Origin: Vibrio splendidus
GTDB taxonomy: Bacteria > Pseudomonadota > Gammaproteobacteria > Enterobacterales > Vibrionaceae
Direction of reading: 5' to 3'
Assembly (NCBI RefSeq): GCF_001557875.1
Contig: NZ_LNRF01000004.1
Span: 1-64,000, forward strand
Length of the DNA stretch: 64,000 bases
This document shows positions 28,781 through 40,395 of the stretch, one piece after another. Each line of letters begins with the position of its first letter. The stretch's first letter is position 1. The notes beneath the pieces are model-generated. The model had not been told where the DNA came from and searched no databases. It saw nothing but the letters and a program-made list of their open reading frames with translations. A program made the position numbers and the translations under genes.

Positions 28781-29539
28781 ATGTTACATATCAAAAGCAT
28801 ACCTGCATTTAACGACAATTACATCTGGCTGATTCAAAATAGCGATCGCCGTTGTGCTGTCGTCGACCCTGGTGATGCGGCTCCAGTATTAGAGTACTTA
28901 GCGCACCATGAGCTAACTTTAGATGCAATCTTGATTACGCACCACCACCACGATCACATTGGTGGCGTTCCAGAACTAGTTAGACAATTTCCCGGCGTGG
29001 ATGTCGTGGGTCCAAGGAATGAACCTATCCCCACCTTAACTCATCCGGTCGATGATGGTGATCAATTAGAACTGTTTGGCGAAGTATTCCTCGTACTAGG
29101 GCTCAGTGGTCACACCGCAGGGCACATTGGTTATGTGGGCGATGCTAAACTATTTTGTGGCGACGTGTTGTTCTCTGCGGGCTGTGGCCGCATCATGGAA
29201 GGCACACCACAACAGATGTTCGATGCATTGAATAAGATAACAGCCCTTCCCCAAGAAACCGAAGTTTACTGTGCGCATGAATACACAGCAGCGAACATCG
29301 CTTTCGCATTAGCGGTTGAACCTGATAACCAACATCTTCAGCAATATCGCGACCAAGTGAACCGACTTCGCGCCCAAAATAAGTCGACCATCCCCACAAA
29401 TTTGAGACAAGAGAAATTTGTTAACCCCTTCTTGCGCTATACCGAGCCAAGTGTAGTGAAATCAGTGTCTAATCGTACTGAGCAAACGGATCCTTTATCA
29501 GTATTTGCCGCTTTACGTGCGTGGAAGAACGAATTTTAA
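28781..29539 (+). CDS. gloB: Hydroxyacylglutathione hydrolase (glyoxalase II)
   Basis: Hydrolyses S-lactoylglutathione to lactate and glutathione, ending methylglyoxal detoxification. 252 residues (E. coli 251). The metallo-beta-lactamase metal site [10 protein letters not shown], the LSGHTAGH histidine, the CGDVLF aspartate and the C-terminal glutathione-binding NPFLR are present. The ATG at 28781 with GGAG gives the family start [16 protein letters not shown]; an open frame extends 22 codons upstream but overlaps the yafS start. Confidence 0.96.
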   Translation: MLHIKSIPAFNDNYIWLIQNSDRRCAVVDPGDAAPVLEYLAHHELTLDAILITHHHHDHIGGVPELVRQFPGVDVVGPRNEPIPTLTHPVDDGDQLELFGEVFLVLGLSGHTAGHIGYVGDAKLFCGDVLFSAGCGRIMEGTPQQMFDALNKITALPQETEVYCAHEYTAANIAFALAVEPDNQHLQQYRDQVNRLRAQNKSTIPTNLRQEKFVNPFLRYTEPSVVKSVSNRTEQTDPLSVFAALRAWKNEF

Positions 29540-29609
29540 CAAATACAGACTTGTCACTCATAGGGGGTGGCAAGTATTATCATCGGCCGTTTATTAAAAA
29601 GGCTGTAAC

Positions 29610-31181
29610 ATGCGAGTTAAGTACAGCTGGGCTTTGGTATTACTACTTTCTGGTTGCCAATTAACTCAGTCAGAGAATCCAGACCAAGCTTCCAAGCAAA
29701 CCAACACCTCTCCTACTAAAGAAGTTTCTCAAGCGAACGTTTCACCAGATGCGACCAAAAAAGAACCAAAAGTTGAAGCACCTGTCGTTACTCCACAAAC
29801 ACAACAAGATGTTTGGAAACGTATTGCAATGCAACTTGAAATGGAAGTGCCCGACCAAAAGAAGGTCGACTACTACCGAACTTGGTATCTTAAACACCCT
29901 AGTCATCTAAAAACCGTATCAAAACGTGCAGAGCCTTTCCTTTATTTGATCACCACCAAGATTGAAGAAAGAGACCTGCCTTTAGAACTGGCACTGTTGC
30001 CCGTTGTTGAAAGCTCATTTGATGCATTTGCGTATTCTCACGGTAGCGCCGCTGGCTTATGGCAGTTCATTTCAGGCACCGGTGAAGCTTACGGACTAGA
30101 ACAGAACTTCTGGTACGACGGTCGCCGAGATGTTGCCGCTTCAACTGATGCTGCATTGGATTTCCTAACCGACCTAAACAAACGTTTTGATGGCAACTGG
30201 CAACACGCAATCGCTGCCTACAATAGTGGTGGTGGACGTGTAAACAGCGCAATCCGCAAGAACAAGAAGCTTGGTAAGCCAATCGACTTCTTCTCTCTGG
30301 ATTTGCCAAAAGAGACCAGCAGCTACGTACCTAAGCTACTTGCTCTGGCTGACGTGATTGCCAACCAAGAAAAATACGGTATTGATATCCCTGCGATTCC
30401 AAATAAACCAGTACTGACTCTGGTTAACCCAAATGAACAGCTTGATTTAGCGATTGCTGCAAGCTACGCAGGTATCCCAGTAAAAGAGCTTCAAGGCTAT
30501 AACCCTGCTTACAATCAGTGGGCGACTGCACCAGAGAAACACCAACAATTATTGTTGCCTTTGGATGCTATTGAGAAATTCAACAAAGAAGTGGCTGCCA
30601 ATAAAGGTAAAGGCATGAAGTTGGTGCGCTACAAGGTTGAGTCTGGTGACAGCATTAGCGTACTGGCAAGTAAATATAACACCACCAGCAAAGTGATCCG
30701 CTCTGCAAACGGTTTGAGCAACAATAATATTCGTATCGGCCAGCACTTACTTATCCCAACATCCACCAAAGACGACAAGGCATACGCCCTAAGCGCCTCA
30801 AATCGCCTAGCAAGCACACAGTCGAAGAGTCGTGGTCAATATAAGCTCAGCCATACTGTAAGAAGTGGTGACAGCCTATGGACGATTGCACGCGCAAATA
30901 AGGTTTCTCACCAGTCACTGGCTAAGTGGAATGGCATGGGACCACGCGACACGCTTAGAGTTGGTCAAGAACTGGTCATTTGGAAGAATGGTTCAGACGG
31001 CGCCATCATCCGTACGATCTTTTATAACGTGAGATCAGGTGACACAGTCAGCGGTATTGCATCAAAGTTCAAAGTAAAAAGTGCAGATGTTGTAAAATGG
31101 AACGCTTTGCAGAACAAGAAATACCTACAGCCAGGACAAAAACTGAAGCTGTATGTTGATGTAACTAAGGTAAGTGTATGA
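29610..31181 (+). CDS. mltD: Membrane-bound lytic transglycosylase D
   Basis: Lipoprotein that cleaves the glycan strands of peptidoglycan. 523 residues. Lipobox LLSGC (Cys16), a Lys/Pro/Thr-rich linker to about 65, an SLT domain (about 110-220) with catalytic Glu134 in LPVVESSFD and the AAGLWQF and AAYNSGGG motifs, then three LysM repeats (about 343-387, 414-457, 472-516), one more than the two I recall in E. coli MltD. Its stop overlaps the next start by 4 nt. Start supported by AAAGG. Confidence 0.95.
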   Translation: MRVKYSWALVLLLSGCQLTQSENPDQASKQTNTSPTKEVSQANVSPDATKKEPKVEAPVVTPQTQQDVWKRIAMQLEMEVPDQKKVDYYRTWYLKHPSHLKTVSKRAEPFLYLITTKIEERDLPLELALLPVVESSFDAFAYSHGSAAGLWQFISGTGEAYGLEQNFWYDGRRDVAASTDAALDFLTDLNKRFDGNWQHAIAAYNSGGGRVNSAIRKNKKLGKPIDFFSLDLPKETSSYVPKLLALADVIANQEKYGIDIPAIPNKPVLTLVNPNEQLDLAIAASYAGIPVKELQGYNPAYNQWATAPEKHQQLLLPLDAIEKFNKEVAANKGKGMKLVRYKVESGDSISVLASKYNTTSKVIRSANGLSNNNIRIGQHLLIPTSTKDDKAYALSASNRLASTQSKSRGQYKLSHTVRSGDSLWTIARANKVSHQSLAKWNGMGPRDTLRVGQELVIWKNGSDGAIIRTIFYNVRSGDTVSGIASKFKVKSADVVKWNALQNKKYLQPGQKLKLYVDVTKVSV

Positions 31182-31864
31182 ACCCGTCAAGTAACCCACT
31201 CGTCATGCTGTTGGATATATTCCGTTCACCAACAGCGTGTTTCTTAGCGCTTTATCAACGAAGTGCTTGGGGATGGCAACCCTACGTCGTATTAATGCTC
31301 AGCCCCTTTTTGTTTTGGGGTGCTTATTTTTCGAATGTAGATTTTGCATGGCTAAGTGCTGAGTTGTCACAACAACTGGCTCAAACTAACCCTGACCAAT
31401 TGGCGTTACTCGACAGCAATACCTTACTCGCAAGTGAAATCATCAACGACGTATTTAGCCGAACGCTAACCATCGTTTTGTTGGCATTCTGGTTTAACCT
31501 CGCAACTAAGCCAAGCCAACATCAACATAGCTTTTGGCGATGGTTTGCAGCGGCATCCGTTATCATCTTCCCTGCAGTTTTAGGCGACATTGCGAGCTAC
31601 GCAAGCCTGATACTTAAGCATGGGCATGTGATGAACTACGCAGCTGACTTGAACAGCTTAAATGGCTTAATTAAGTTACCACTAACCAATGAGTGGTCAC
31701 AGTTTGCTAGCTCGTTGCCACTATTATTACCATGGTACATCGTACTGGGTTATGCAGCGGTATTAACTTGGACTGAGTTTGAACGTGGTCAAGCATTGGT
31801 AATTTCTGGCTTACCATGGATTGGCTACTACCTAATCTGGGCGCTCTACATTTTAATCTTCTAA
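31178..31864 (+). CDS. YIP1-family inner-membrane protein
   Basis: A 228-residue membrane protein with about five hydrophobic segments (about 36-55, 88-107, 122-146, 178-197, 205-226). The PTACFLALYQRSAWGWQPYV opening after a short cytoplasmic start fits the Yip1 domain seen in many bacterial proteins. The ATG overlaps the mltD stop (ATGA), so translation is coupled. Function unknown; a cell-envelope role is inference from the neighbour. Confidence 0.75.
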   Translation: MNPSSNPLVMLLDIFRSPTACFLALYQRSAWGWQPYVVLMLSPFLFWGAYFSNVDFAWLSAELSQQLAQTNPDQLALLDSNTLLASEIINDVFSRTLTIVLLAFWFNLATKPSQHQHSFWRWFAAASVIIFPAVLGDIASYASLILKHGHVMNYAADLNSLNGLIKLPLTNEWSQFASSLPLLLPWYIVLGYAAVLTWTEFERGQALVISGLPWIGYYLIWALYILIF

Positions 31865-31904
31865 GCTGAGGAGATAAAAAGAAGGCTAGCGAAAATTCAC
31901 TCGT

Positions 31905-32747
31905 CTATTTAGCCTTAAACGTCACTCGCATTGGGTTATGATCAGAAGCGTCCGTAATGGGCGCTTTTGCTTTTTCTACCTCTAGCCCTCGATAGAACAC
32001 ATGGTCTAGCACTAAACCCGTAATAAATTGAGTGCGATCATCTGGGTCGAAAGTAACCTCTGTCAAACCAACCTTTTCCAACGCATCTTTCAATACAGCG
32101 AAGCGAGCCTCACTCCAACTATTAAAATCCCCAGCAAAAATAACAGGCCCACGATACTTTTGCAGATTGTCAGTTAAGCTCTTGAGCTGAGCCTCGTAAT
32201 CTTCCGTACCAAAGGTAAAGTTCACAGCATGAATATTAATCACCGCCAGTTCTTCGCCATTACTGAGCAGGTAACGAGACCAAAGCGCGGATTTAGGCAA
32301 TTGAAGCCAAGGTTCTTCATGAGTATAAGCACAAGCTTCGATCGGTAAATGCGTCGCTAAGTTAAGTACACCAGCACTTTTCTCAAAGGCTTCAAACGCA
32401 TTAACACGTGTACTTCCCCACTGACCACTTGTCACCCATTGGCGAAGCCCTTCTGTCATACTCGCTTCTTGCAGCAAAACCAAATCGCTACCTGCTGACA
32501 GCTTATTCAACTCACTCTGCCAATTACTGCGGTTTTGCTTGTAGATATTCCACACCGTAATATCTAAGCCGTCAGACACATCAATCGCTTTCGGTGCAGA
32601 GTTTTGGTAACAGCTGTAGATGTCGTTGCTGGTACTTTGAGAGGAAGTGATCAGGTTGGGTTTATTCGGTATCACAAAGATAAAGTGAAAACTAACGACA
32701 ACAAGCGTTATCAGCAATGTGATAACAATGATGGTTTTCTTAAACAT
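31905..32747 (-). CDS. yafD: Endonuclease/exonuclease/phosphatase family protein YafD
   Basis: A 280-residue protein with one N-terminal transmembrane segment (about 4-26) and an exported-side EEP domain. Motifs: ITVWNIYKQN, DLVLLQEAS (Glu metal ligand), INIHAVNF, FAGDFNSW (Asp-Asn) and the final SDHNPMRVTF. The family cuts phosphodiester or phosphate esters. E. coli yafD also lies next to mltD and gloB. The ATG at 32747 with AGGG and a membrane segment directly behind it is the best start; the frame continues far upstream into glnB. Confidence 0.85.
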   Translation of the reverse strand: MFKKTIIVITLLITLVVVSFHFIFVIPNKPNLITSSQSTSNDIYSCYQNSAPKAIDVSDGLDITVWNIYKQNRSNWQSELNKLSAGSDLVLLQEASMTEGLRQWVTSGQWGSTRVNAFEAFEKSAGVLNLATHLPIEACAYTHEEPWLQLPKSALWSRYLLSNGEELAVINIHAVNFTFGTEDYEAQLKSLTDNLQKYRGPVIFAGDFNSWSEARFAVLKDALEKVGLTEVTFDPDDRTQFITGLVLDHVFYRGLEVEKAKAPITDASDHNPMRVTFKAK

Positions 32748-32765
32748 ACAGCACCCTACCAAAAA

Positions 32766-32794
32766 TGAAAAAGGAGCGATAAACGCTCCTTTTA
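32766..32794 (-). terminator. glnB terminator
   Basis: On the minus strand, stem AAAAGGAGCG / CGCTCCTTTT with TTTAT loop, followed by further T, 15 nt after the glnB stop. Confidence 0.85.
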
Positions 32795-32808
32795 GGGTAA
32801 TAGTTTTT

Positions 32809-33156
<348 letters not shown>

Positions 33157-33207
33157 TTAAACTGTGCGAATGGCTCATTATCGGTTAGCTATAGTAAACA
33201 TTCAATG

Positions 33208-33236
33208 AAAAAAGCCAGAGCTTTAAAGCTCTGGCT
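33208..33236 (-). terminator. Terminator of the cytochrome c gene
   Basis: A 22-bp perfect palindrome (33214-33235, GCCAGAGCTTTAAAGCTCTGGC without spacer) with six T after it on the minus strand, just downstream of the cytochrome gene. Confidence 0.85.
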
Positions 33237-33277
33237 CGAAATTTATCATCTTGTTTAATCAGCGCTTTGAGAAGATT

Positions 33278-33589
33278 TTACTTAAGGCTTGCGTAGTAAG
33301 CGGCTAGATTAGCGATGTCTTCATCACTCAGCATCGAAGCTTGAGCCTGCATTACAGCTGCCAAACCACCGGTGCGCTGTTTGGTCTTGTATGCCTTGAT
33401 TGATGAAGCGATGTATTGCTCGTTTTGACCTTTAAGGTTTGGGTAACCCGGGATCATCGCGATACCATCTGCACCATGACATGCCGCACAGATTGCTGCT
33501 TTAGCTTGACCCGCAGCAACATCACCCGCCAGAGCGTTACCACTCAATAGTCCAAATCCAAGAACTAATCCTAGTGTAATTTTCTTCAT
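33278..33589 (-). CDS. Small class I cytochrome c
   Basis: Periplasmic electron carrier of about 83 mature residues, 103 in the precursor. The signal peptide ends at NALA; the heme site is CAACH soon after; the axial methionine is probably in the late [18 protein letters not shown] region or in [13 protein letters not shown]. It resembles cytochrome c4/c554 halves. The ATG at 33589 is chosen over one four codons upstream because GGA lies at better spacing and the signal is more typical. A single gene with its own terminator. Confidence 0.9.
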   Translation of the reverse strand: MKKITLGLVLGFGLLSGNALAGDVAAGQAKAAICAACHGADGIAMIPGYPNLKGQNEQYIASSIKAYKTKQRTGGLAAVMQAQASMLSDEDIANLAAYYASLK

Positions 33590-33647
33590 TGTATATTCCA
33601 TTAATTATTTTTATTAAAGTGACGGTGAATTGTGACACAAACTTTTT

Positions 33648-34988
33648 CTACTTGCTCCAAAGCGCTTCACAATCTTGACCTTCGTAGTTTTTATCTACGA
33701 ATATGCCTAAAACAGCGATCACTCGATCGCCATCCATTAATATCGGCGTTCTGCGTCTTAACCAACTGGGTACTTGGTACTCTTGAAACAACTTCTTCAG
33801 CTTCCTGCTATGACCGCGCCCAACAGGGTGTGCTGACAATCCCTCAGGGTTAAAGATCACTCGTAGTGTTCCGCTCGTTGTGTTGAGACTAAAACGTTGC
33901 GCATCACACTGGTTAGATACACCATGACTCGCCGCCGAAATTAAGTGTAGCTCCCCTAAATCATCAGGCAAAACTAAGCTATCTTCCATCGAGATATCGC
34001 TTTGCCAGTTCGACAAGTCTTTGGTCTCTTTGACTACATAGAGCTGATGATTAAAACGTCTAACCTCAACCTCATTCAACACGAGCTTAGGATTGGCGTC
34101 TACCTGAGCGCATGCCACCTCATCCCATATAAGTTTGAGCTGCTTTTGGCTCGGCATCGGTTGATTACAGAGGTTCAGCCACATTCTCAATAAGCGTGCA
34201 CGCAGTAAATCAGAGTGCTGAGATAGTACTGCTATGCTCATGCTTTGACTTTGATTGCCACCTAAAGCTTGCTGTAAGTGAGGTTCTAACAACTCATCCA
34301 ACAGTAACTCTTGCTCTGCACATAGCTGAGCACTACGACTGACTGACTCTCGGAAACTAGGCCAACGCTCGGTCAATGCAGGAGTGACTTGATGACGAAT
34401 AAAATTGCGGTCAAAGCGAACGTCTTGATTACTCTCATCTTCCACCCAAGTTAACGCCATATCACGCGCCGCCCCTTCAATATCCGTTCTCGTCACTGAC
34501 AGCAGTGGGCGAACGATATAAGCATTAGCAAACGGCATTACTTTCGCCATTGAAGAGAGCCCTTTCGGACCACTGCCACGCTTCAACGCCAACAAGAAAG
34601 TCTCTACTTGGTCATCGATGTGTTGACCTGTAACTAATACATCACCCTGTCTAATATGCTTTTTAAAGGCTTGGTATCGCGCGTCTCGAGCCAGCTTTTC
34701 AACACTTTCTCCACGGCTAATATCTAGCGAGACTCGTTCAATGAACAAGGATACCGACAAAGCATCGCACCATGTTTGGCACTGCTCTGCCCAGTGATCA
34801 GCATTGTTGCTTAAGCCGTGGTGAACATGTACCGCGCAGCACTCAATGTGATGGGACTTAGCATATTGCGCAGCCAACTCCAACAACACTCGTGAATCGA
34901 CACCACCACTGAAAGCGACGACCAACCGACAAGGCTTAAGCGCACTTTGATCAAGTACAGATGTGAAGGTATCAATTAAGTGTGTCAT
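33648..34988 (-). CDS. tilS: tRNA(Ile)-lysidine synthase
   Basis: Modifies C34 of the minor isoleucine tRNA (anticodon CAU) to lysidine using lysine and ATP, so that it reads AUA. 446 residues. The PP-loop is VVAFSGGVDSRVLLEL (residues 23-38); GQHIDDQVETFLLAL and the RPLL segment are conserved; the C-terminal TilS domains contain VGRGHSRKLKKLFQEYQVP and WLRRRTPIL. It is the last gene of the leftward block, as in E. coli behind accA. Confidence 0.95.
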   Translation of the reverse strand: MTHLIDTFTSVLDQSALKPCRLVVAFSGGVDSRVLLELAAQYAKSHHIECCAVHVHHGLSNNADHWAEQCQTWCDALSVSLFIERVSLDISRGESVEKLARDARYQAFKKHIRQGDVLVTGQHIDDQVETFLLALKRGSGPKGLSSMAKVMPFANAYIVRPLLSVTRTDIEGAARDMALTWVEDESNQDVRFDRNFIRHQVTPALTERWPSFRESVSRSAQLCAEQELLLDELLEPHLQQALGGNQSQSMSIAVLSQHSDLLRARLLRMWLNLCNQPMPSQKQLKLIWDEVACAQVDANPKLVLNEVEVRRFNHQLYVVKETKDLSNWQSDISMEDSLVLPDDLGELHLISAASHGVSNQCDAQRFSLNTTSGTLRVIFNPEGLSAHPVGRGHSRKLKKLFQEYQVPSWLRRRTPILMDGDRVIAVLGIFVDKNYEGQDCEALWSK

Positions 34989-35036
34989 GAGGCTAATAAA
35001 CCAAGAGATCGTGTGTGAAGAGATAATGTTTTAATA

Positions 35037-35070
35037 ATAAAAAAGGGTTGGCACTGAGTCCAACCCTTTC
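35037..35070 (-). terminator. accA terminator
   Basis: On the minus strand, stem AAAGGGTTGG / CCAACCCTTT around a 7-nt loop, then TTT. It lies between the accA stop and the tilS start, so tilS probably has its own promoter or depends on readthrough. Confidence 0.85.
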
Positions 35071-35113
35071 ATCAACTTGTTCGTGTAGCTAGCCTTATCG
35101 CTAAGGCAAGTTA

Positions 35114-36073
35114 TCAGCAGTAGCCGTAGCTCATTAGACGCTGGTAACGACGCTCAAGCAGCGTTTCGTTGTCGAACTGCTCTAGCTCTTCTAGCTGTTT
35201 GACTAACATGTCTTTCATGTTCTGAGCGGTTTGTGCTGGGTCACGGTGCGCGCCGCCTAGAGGCTCAGGAATGATTTCGTCGATAAGCTCAAGCTCTTTA
35301 AGACGAGGAGCAATTAGGCCCATCGCTTCAGCAGCTTGTGGAGCTTTATCTGAATCACGCCATAAGATTGAAGCACAACCTTCTGGAGAGATAACCGAGT
35401 ACGTTGAGTACTGAAGCATGTTCACGTAGTCACCAACACCAATCGCGAGTGCACCACCAGAACCGCCTTCACCAACCACGTTACAGATAACTGGAACTGA
35501 AAGGCCAGCCATCACTTTTAGGTTTTTTGCGATAGCTTCAGATTGACCGCGTTCTTCAGCACCTACACCTGGGTATGCACCCGCCGTGTCGATGAAAGTA
35601 ATGATCGGCATGTTGAAACGCTCAGCGGTTTCCATTAGACGTAGCGCCTTACGGTAACCTTCTGGCTTTGGCATACCAAAGTTACGGATCACTTTCTCTT
35701 TAGTCTCACGACCTTTCTGGTGACCAATAACCATAACAGGACGGCCATTTAGACGAGCCATACCACCCACAATTGCTTTGTCATCAGCGTAAGCGCGATC
35801 GCCCGCCATCTCTTCAAATTCTGTGAATGCATGCTCCAGGTAATCTTTGGTGTAAGGACGTTGAGGGTGACGAGCAAGTTGAGCTACCTGCCATGCACCT
35901 AAGTCACTAAAGATTTTCTGTTTAAGCTCTAAGCTTTTTTTCTCTAGTTGTTCGATTTCTTTGTCTAGATCTACCGCAGTGTCACCACCGTGACGCGAAA
36001 CGTCACGTAGCGCTTCGATTTTTGCTTCAAGTTCAGCGATAGGCTTTTCAAATTCTAGAAAGTTCAGGCTCAT
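35114..36073 (-). CDS. accA: Acetyl-CoA carboxylase carboxyltransferase alpha
   Basis: With AccD transfers carboxyl from biotin to acetyl-CoA, giving malonyl-CoA for fatty-acid synthesis. 319 residues, exactly the E. coli length. The crotonase-fold core includes [22 protein letters not shown] and [15 protein letters not shown]. Immediately downstream of dnaE (45 nt), the conserved dnaE-accA pair. Confidence 0.97.
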   Translation of the reverse strand: MSLNFLEFEKPIAELEAKIEALRDVSRHGGDTAVDLDKEIEQLEKKSLELKQKIFSDLGAWQVAQLARHPQRPYTKDYLEHAFTEFEEMAGDRAYADDKAIVGGMARLNGRPVMVIGHQKGRETKEKVIRNFGMPKPEGYRKALRLMETAERFNMPIITFIDTAGAYPGVGAEERGQSEAIAKNLKVMAGLSVPVICNVVGEGGSGGALAIGVGDYVNMLQYSTYSVISPEGCASILWRDSDKAPQAAEAMGLIAPRLKELELIDEIIPEPLGGAHRDPAQTAQNMKDMLVKQLEELEQFDNETLLERRYQRLMSYGYC

Positions 36074-36118
36074 CTATGAATCCTTGTTGATTCAGCTCCG
36101 CATTCGCGAAGCTAAATT

Positions 36119-39100
36119 TTAGTTAAATTCGAGTTCTACTTGGCTATTTCCAAGCAGCTGTTTTAATTCGTCTAGTAATGTATCACTTGGCGTCACACGC
36201 CATTCTGTGCCCAATGTTAACCGCGCTCTAGCGTCGGCACGCTGGTAGTATACATTGACTGGGACCGTTCCGGCTCTATAAGGTTCTAAGATTTGACTAA
36301 AGCGTTCAAAAAATTGACCGTTAATTTGGGATTGGTCGATAGATATCGACACCCCACGAGCATATTTCTCACGGGCGCTTCCTAAGTCCATGACCTCGCG
36401 CGCGGACATTTTAAGCCCGCCATTGAAATCATCAAAGCTGACCTGTCCGGAAACGACCACAATTTTGTCTTTTTCGAGCAATTCTGCGTAGCGATCGAGC
36501 GCATCCGAGAACAACATCACTTCCATTCGGCCCGAACGGTCATCAAGTGTCATCAAACCGATTCGTGTACCGCGCTTAGTGGTCATCACTCTCGCAGCAA
36601 TCACCAAGCCAGCAATCGTTAGTGATTGGTCACGACGCGTTGGCGTGGCATCTTTTAAGCGACAGCTGGTGTATTTCGCTAACTCTTTGATGTAAGCGTT
36701 AACCGGGTGACCCGTTAAATACAAACCAAGCGTTTCACGTTCACCCTCAAGCCAAACCTTCTCAGGCCATTTAGGCACTTGGGTATACTTGTGCTCAACC
36801 TCTTCTGGAGCGTCAGTCAACACACCAAACATATCAGATTGACCAAAAGACTCGGCATGGTGATGTTGGCTCGCGGCCTTCACCGCATCTTTCAAAGAGG
36901 CCATCATCGCAGCTCGGTGAGGACCTAATCTATCTAAGGCTCCGGATAGAATCAACTTTTCGATAACACGTTTATTAACCTTCTTCAGGTCAAGACGTGC
37001 ACAGAAGTCGAATAAGTCTTTAAAATAACCGCCTTTATTTCGCGCTTCAATGATTGCTTCAATAGGGCCTTCACCGACCCCTTTGATTGCACCGATGCCA
37101 TAAACAATTGCGCCATCTTCATCCACGTTAAAGCGGTACAGACCCGAGTTGATATCTGGTGGTAAAAGCTTGAGCTTCATACGGAAACACTCATCAACAA
37201 GGCCAATAACCTTCTCGGTGTTATCCATATCCGCTGTCATTACCGCAGCCATAAACTCTGCTGGGTAGTGCGTTTTCAACCATAGCGTTTGGTAAGAAAC
37301 CAGTGCATATGCAGCCGAGTGAGATTTGTTAAAGCCGTAGCCCGCAAATTTCTCAACCAAGTCAAAGATCTTCATGGCCAGTTCACCATCAACACCATTG
37401 GCTTCAGCACCCTCCTTAAAGGTACCACGCTGCTTTGCCATCTCTTCTGGCTTTTTCTTACCCATCGCACGACGCAACATATCCGCTCCGCCAAGCGTAT
37501 AACCAGCCAGGATCTGTGCTATCTGCATTACCTGTTCTTGATACAGGATGATGCCGTACGTTGGTTCTAGTGTCTCTTTAAGCGATTCGTGCTGCCACGT
37601 TTCATCAGGGTATGAAACGGCTTCTCGGCCGTGCTTACGGTCGATAAAGTTATCTACCATGCCTGATTGCAGAGGGCCCGGACGGAACAGGGCTACCAAT
37701 GCGATAATATCTTCAAAACAGTCCGGCTGTAGACGTTTGATCAGGTCTTTCATACCACGCGATTCCAGCTGGAATACCGCGGTGGTTTCAGAATTTTGTA
37801 ATAGGTTGAACGATGCTTGGTCATCAAGAGGAATCGACTCGATACGAACCGGCTCTTTACCCTCTTTCTTCAGGCGAGGGTTTACGAGACCTAGTGCCCA
37901 ATCGATGATGGTCAGGGTACGCAGACCCAAGAAATCAAACTTAACCAAACCCGCGGTTTCAACGTCATTCTTATCGAATTGCGTTACTGGGAAGTTACCT
38001 TCGGCATCGGCATAGATTGGCGCAAAATCGGTGATCGTGGTGGGTGAGATAACAACACCACCCGCGTGCTTACCCGCATTTCGCGTACAACCTTCAAGAA
38101 TGCGACACTTATCAATCAGCTCACGAACTTCTTCATCGCCATCGTAAAGCTCTGGCAATGCAGGTTCAGCAAGGAATGCTTTCTCTAGCGTCATACCCGG
38201 GTCTGGCGGTACAAGCTTTGAAATTCGATCGACAAAGCCAAACGGGTGACCCAGTACACGGCCTACGTCGCGGATTACCGCTTTTGCCGCCATGGTACCA
38301 AAGGTGATGATCTGAGAAACGGCATCACGACCGTACATTTCAGCCACGTGATCAATAACTTGGTCACGCTTATCCATACAGAAGTCGATATCGAAATCGG
38401 GCATCGATACACGTTCTGGGTTCAAGAAACGTTCGAAAAGTAGATCGTACTCAAGCGGGTCAAGGTCGGTGATATCAAGCGCGTAAGCCACCAAAGAGCC
38501 GGCACCAGAACCACGTCCTGGGCCTACTGGCACATCGTTGTCTTTTGACCACTGGATGAACTCCATTACGATCAAGAAGTAGCCAGGGAAACCCATGTTA
38601 TTGACAACTTCGAGCTCTATCTTAAGTCGCTCATCGTATTCAGGTCTACGCTCAGCACGAACTTTTTCGTCAGGGAATAGGAACGCCAAACGTCGTTCAA
38701 GACCTTCTTCAGATTTTTTGATCAAGAAGTCTTCAATCGCCAAACCTTCCGTAGGGAAGTTAGGTAGGAAGTACTCACCTAGACGAACGGTCACGTTACA
38801 ACGCTTGGCAATCTCAACACTGTTCTCTAGTGCTTCTGGAATGTCTGAGAACAGCTCACACATCTCTTCTTCACTGCGTAGATATTGCTGCGCGCTGTAG
38901 TTTTTAGGGCGACGAGGATCGACCATAGTGAAGCCGTCATGGATCGCCACGCGGATTTCATGAGCATCAAACAGATCTTCCGTTAGGAAAACCACTTCGT
39001 TGGTTGCGACAACAGGTAGGTCTTCTTGTTCAGCAAGCTCTAATGCAAAGTGTAAGTATGACTCTTCATCCGGTCGTCCGGTACGAATCAGTTCCAAGTA

Positions 39101-39598
39101 AAAACGATCGGCGAAGTACGTTTTGTAAAACTCGACGCTGCTTGCAACCAAGTCACGGTTACCTTTCAGTAACGCCTTACCAATCTCACCTTCTTTGGCG
39201 CCCGATAGAATGATCAGGCCTTCTGCATTCTCAATTAGCCACTCTTTATCAATAACAGGCTGATGCTGAACATGACCGCGAAGGTAGGCTTTTGAGATAA
39301 GCAGCGTTAGATTGTTATAACCTTTATTGTCCGTTGCAATGACTGTGAGCTTGGTCAACTCGTCACCGAATTCCGGAGATTGCATCAAGAAGTCAGCACC
39401 AATAATTGGTTTAACCCCACACCCATGGGCAGTACCGTAAAACTTCACTAAACCACACAGGTTGGTAAAGTCGGTCAATGCTAGAGCAGGCATACCCATT
39501 TCAGCGACTTTTTTAACTAATGGTGGCACCTTGGATAGGCCATCCACCATCGAAAAGTCACTGTGTACGCGTAGGTGAACAAATTTTGGATCTGACAT
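36119..39598 (-). CDS. dnaE: DNA polymerase III alpha subunit
   Basis: Replicative DNA polymerase catalytic subunit. 1159 residues (E. coli 1160). N-terminal PHP domain ([15 protein letters not shown]), catalytic palm with the three aspartates around [10 protein letters not shown], then tandem HhH, an OB fold (about 985-1060, [20 protein letters not shown]) and a C-terminal tau-binding region. The beta-clamp motif is probably QSDMF near 920. It follows rnhB and precedes accA. Confidence 0.98.
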   Translation of the reverse strand: MSDPKFVHLRVHSDFSMVDGLSKVPPLVKKVAEMGMPALALTDFTNLCGLVKFYGTAHGCGVKPIIGADFLMQSPEFGDELTKLTVIATDNKGYNNLTLLISKAYLRGHVQHQPVIDKEWLIENAEGLIILSGAKEGEIGKALLKGNRDLVASSVEFYKTYFADRFYLELIRTGRPDEESYLHFALELAEQEDLPVVATNEVVFLTEDLFDAHEIRVAIHDGFTMVDPRRPKNYSAQQYLRSEEEMCELFSDIPEALENSVEIAKRCNVTVRLGEYFLPNFPTEGLAIEDFLIKKSEEGLERRLAFLFPDEKVRAERRPEYDERLKIELEVVNNMGFPGYFLIVMEFIQWSKDNDVPVGPGRGSGAGSLVAYALDITDLDPLEYDLLFERFLNPERVSMPDFDIDFCMDKRDQVIDHVAEMYGRDAVSQIITFGTMAAKAVIRDVGRVLGHPFGFVDRISKLVPPDPGMTLEKAFLAEPALPELYDGDEEVRELIDKCRILEGCTRNAGKHAGGVVISPTTITDFAPIYADAEGNFPVTQFDKNDVETAGLVKFDFLGLRTLTIIDWALGLVNPRLKKEGKEPVRIESIPLDDQASFNLLQNSETTAVFQLESRGMKDLIKRLQPDCFEDIIALVALFRPGPLQSGMVDNFIDRKHGREAVSYPDETWQHESLKETLEPTYGIILYQEQVMQIAQILAGYTLGGADMLRRAMGKKKPEEMAKQRGTFKEGAEANGVDGELAMKIFDLVEKFAGYGFNKSHSAAYALVSYQTLWLKTHYPAEFMAAVMTADMDNTEKVIGLVDECFRMKLKLLPPDINSGLYRFNVDEDGAIVYGIGAIKGVGEGPIEAIIEARNKGGYFKDLFDFCARLDLKKVNKRVIEKLILSGALDRLGPHRAAMMASLKDAVKAASQHHHAESFGQSDMFGVLTDAPEEVEHKYTQVPKWPEKVWLEGERETLGLYLTGHPVNAYIKELAKYTSCRLKDATPTRRDQSLTIAGLVIAARVMTTKRGTRIGLMTLDDRSGRMEVMLFSDALDRYAELLEKDKIVVVSGQVSFDDFNGGLKMSAREVMDLGSAREKYARGVSISIDQSQINGQFFERFSQILEPYRAGTVPVNVYYQRADARARLTLGTEWRVTPSDTLLDELKQLLGNSQVELEFN

Positions 39599-39690
39599 TA
39601 TTTTTCCTGAGTTCTAGGTTTGAGCCTAGGATTACAACTGTGTGTATTCTATTTTTTTCTATCGCAAGTTAGCAACTTTATTCGATGCCC

Positions 39691-39746
39691 AGCTCTAGTT
39701 AACGTCAAGCTCTAGTCAATATAGAGCTTAATCAATACGCTCTAAT
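39691..39746. repeat. Short degenerate GCTCTA repeats
   Basis: Four loosely related copies (AGCTCTAGTTAA, AGCTCTAGTCAA, AGAGCTTAATCAA inverted, GCTCTAATC) about 15-17 nt apart, between rnhB and dnaE. One pair (39708-39715 / 39722-39729) can form an 8-bp hairpin. Confidence 0.4.
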
Positions 39747-40362
39747 CTATGCCAAGAATACGTTTTACTGGCTTAAAGCTCTTACGGTAGTGCTCGGTTA
39801 CGCCATGTTTTTCAATCGCTTCGAAATGCGCTTTAGTCGGGTAACCTTTATGCTTAGCAAAACCAAATTCCGGATGGAGTTTATCAAGCTCTTCCATCTC
39901 TTGGTCTCGAACGACTTTAGCGATAATAGACGCCGCACTGATTTCAGCCACTCGCAAGTCACCCTTTACAATAGCAAGACCGTCCATTGGCAGTTCTGGG
40001 ACACGGTTTCCATCGATTAGCGCCATATCAGGTTGAACGCTCAACCCTGCGATAGCTCGCTGCATAGCAACCATCGTCGCTTGCAGAATATTCAACTCAT
40101 CAATTTCTTGTGGAGAACAACGACCAACAGACCATGCCAGAGCTTTCTCTTTAATTTCTGGAAGCAAAGCTAGGCGCTTTTTCTCAGATAATTTCTTTGA
40201 GTCGTTCAACCCTTCGATTGGGTTGTTTGGATCGAGGATAACCGCAGCGGTCACTACATCGCCAACTAAAGGACCACGGCCTACTTCATCCACACCAGCA
40301 AACAACTGGTAACCTTGCGGGTACTCAAAAGGAGGAAGCTCTTTTTTCTCTTTTACTGCCAT
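39742..40362 (-). CDS. rnhB: Ribonuclease HII
   Basis: Removes RNA, including single ribonucleotides, from DNA. 206 residues. Catalytic residues are in [15 protein letters not shown] (Asp, Glu), [10 protein letters not shown] (Asp) and [14 protein letters not shown], with the tyrosine-containing [10 protein letters not shown] motif. It lies 33 nt after lpxB in the same direction. Confidence 0.96.
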   Translation of the reverse strand: MAVKEKKELPPFEYPQGYQLFAGVDEVGRGPLVGDVVTAAVILDPNNPIEGLNDSKKLSEKKRLALLPEIKEKALAWSVGRCSPQEIDELNILQATMVAMQRAIAGLSVQPDMALIDGNRVPELPMDGLAIVKGDLRVAEISAASIIAKVVRDQEMEELDKLHPEFGFAKHKGYPTKAHFEAIEKHGVTEHYRKSFKPVKRILGID

Positions 40363-40395
40363 AACTAATCTCTTAATGTTCTGTAAGTAAGCGCT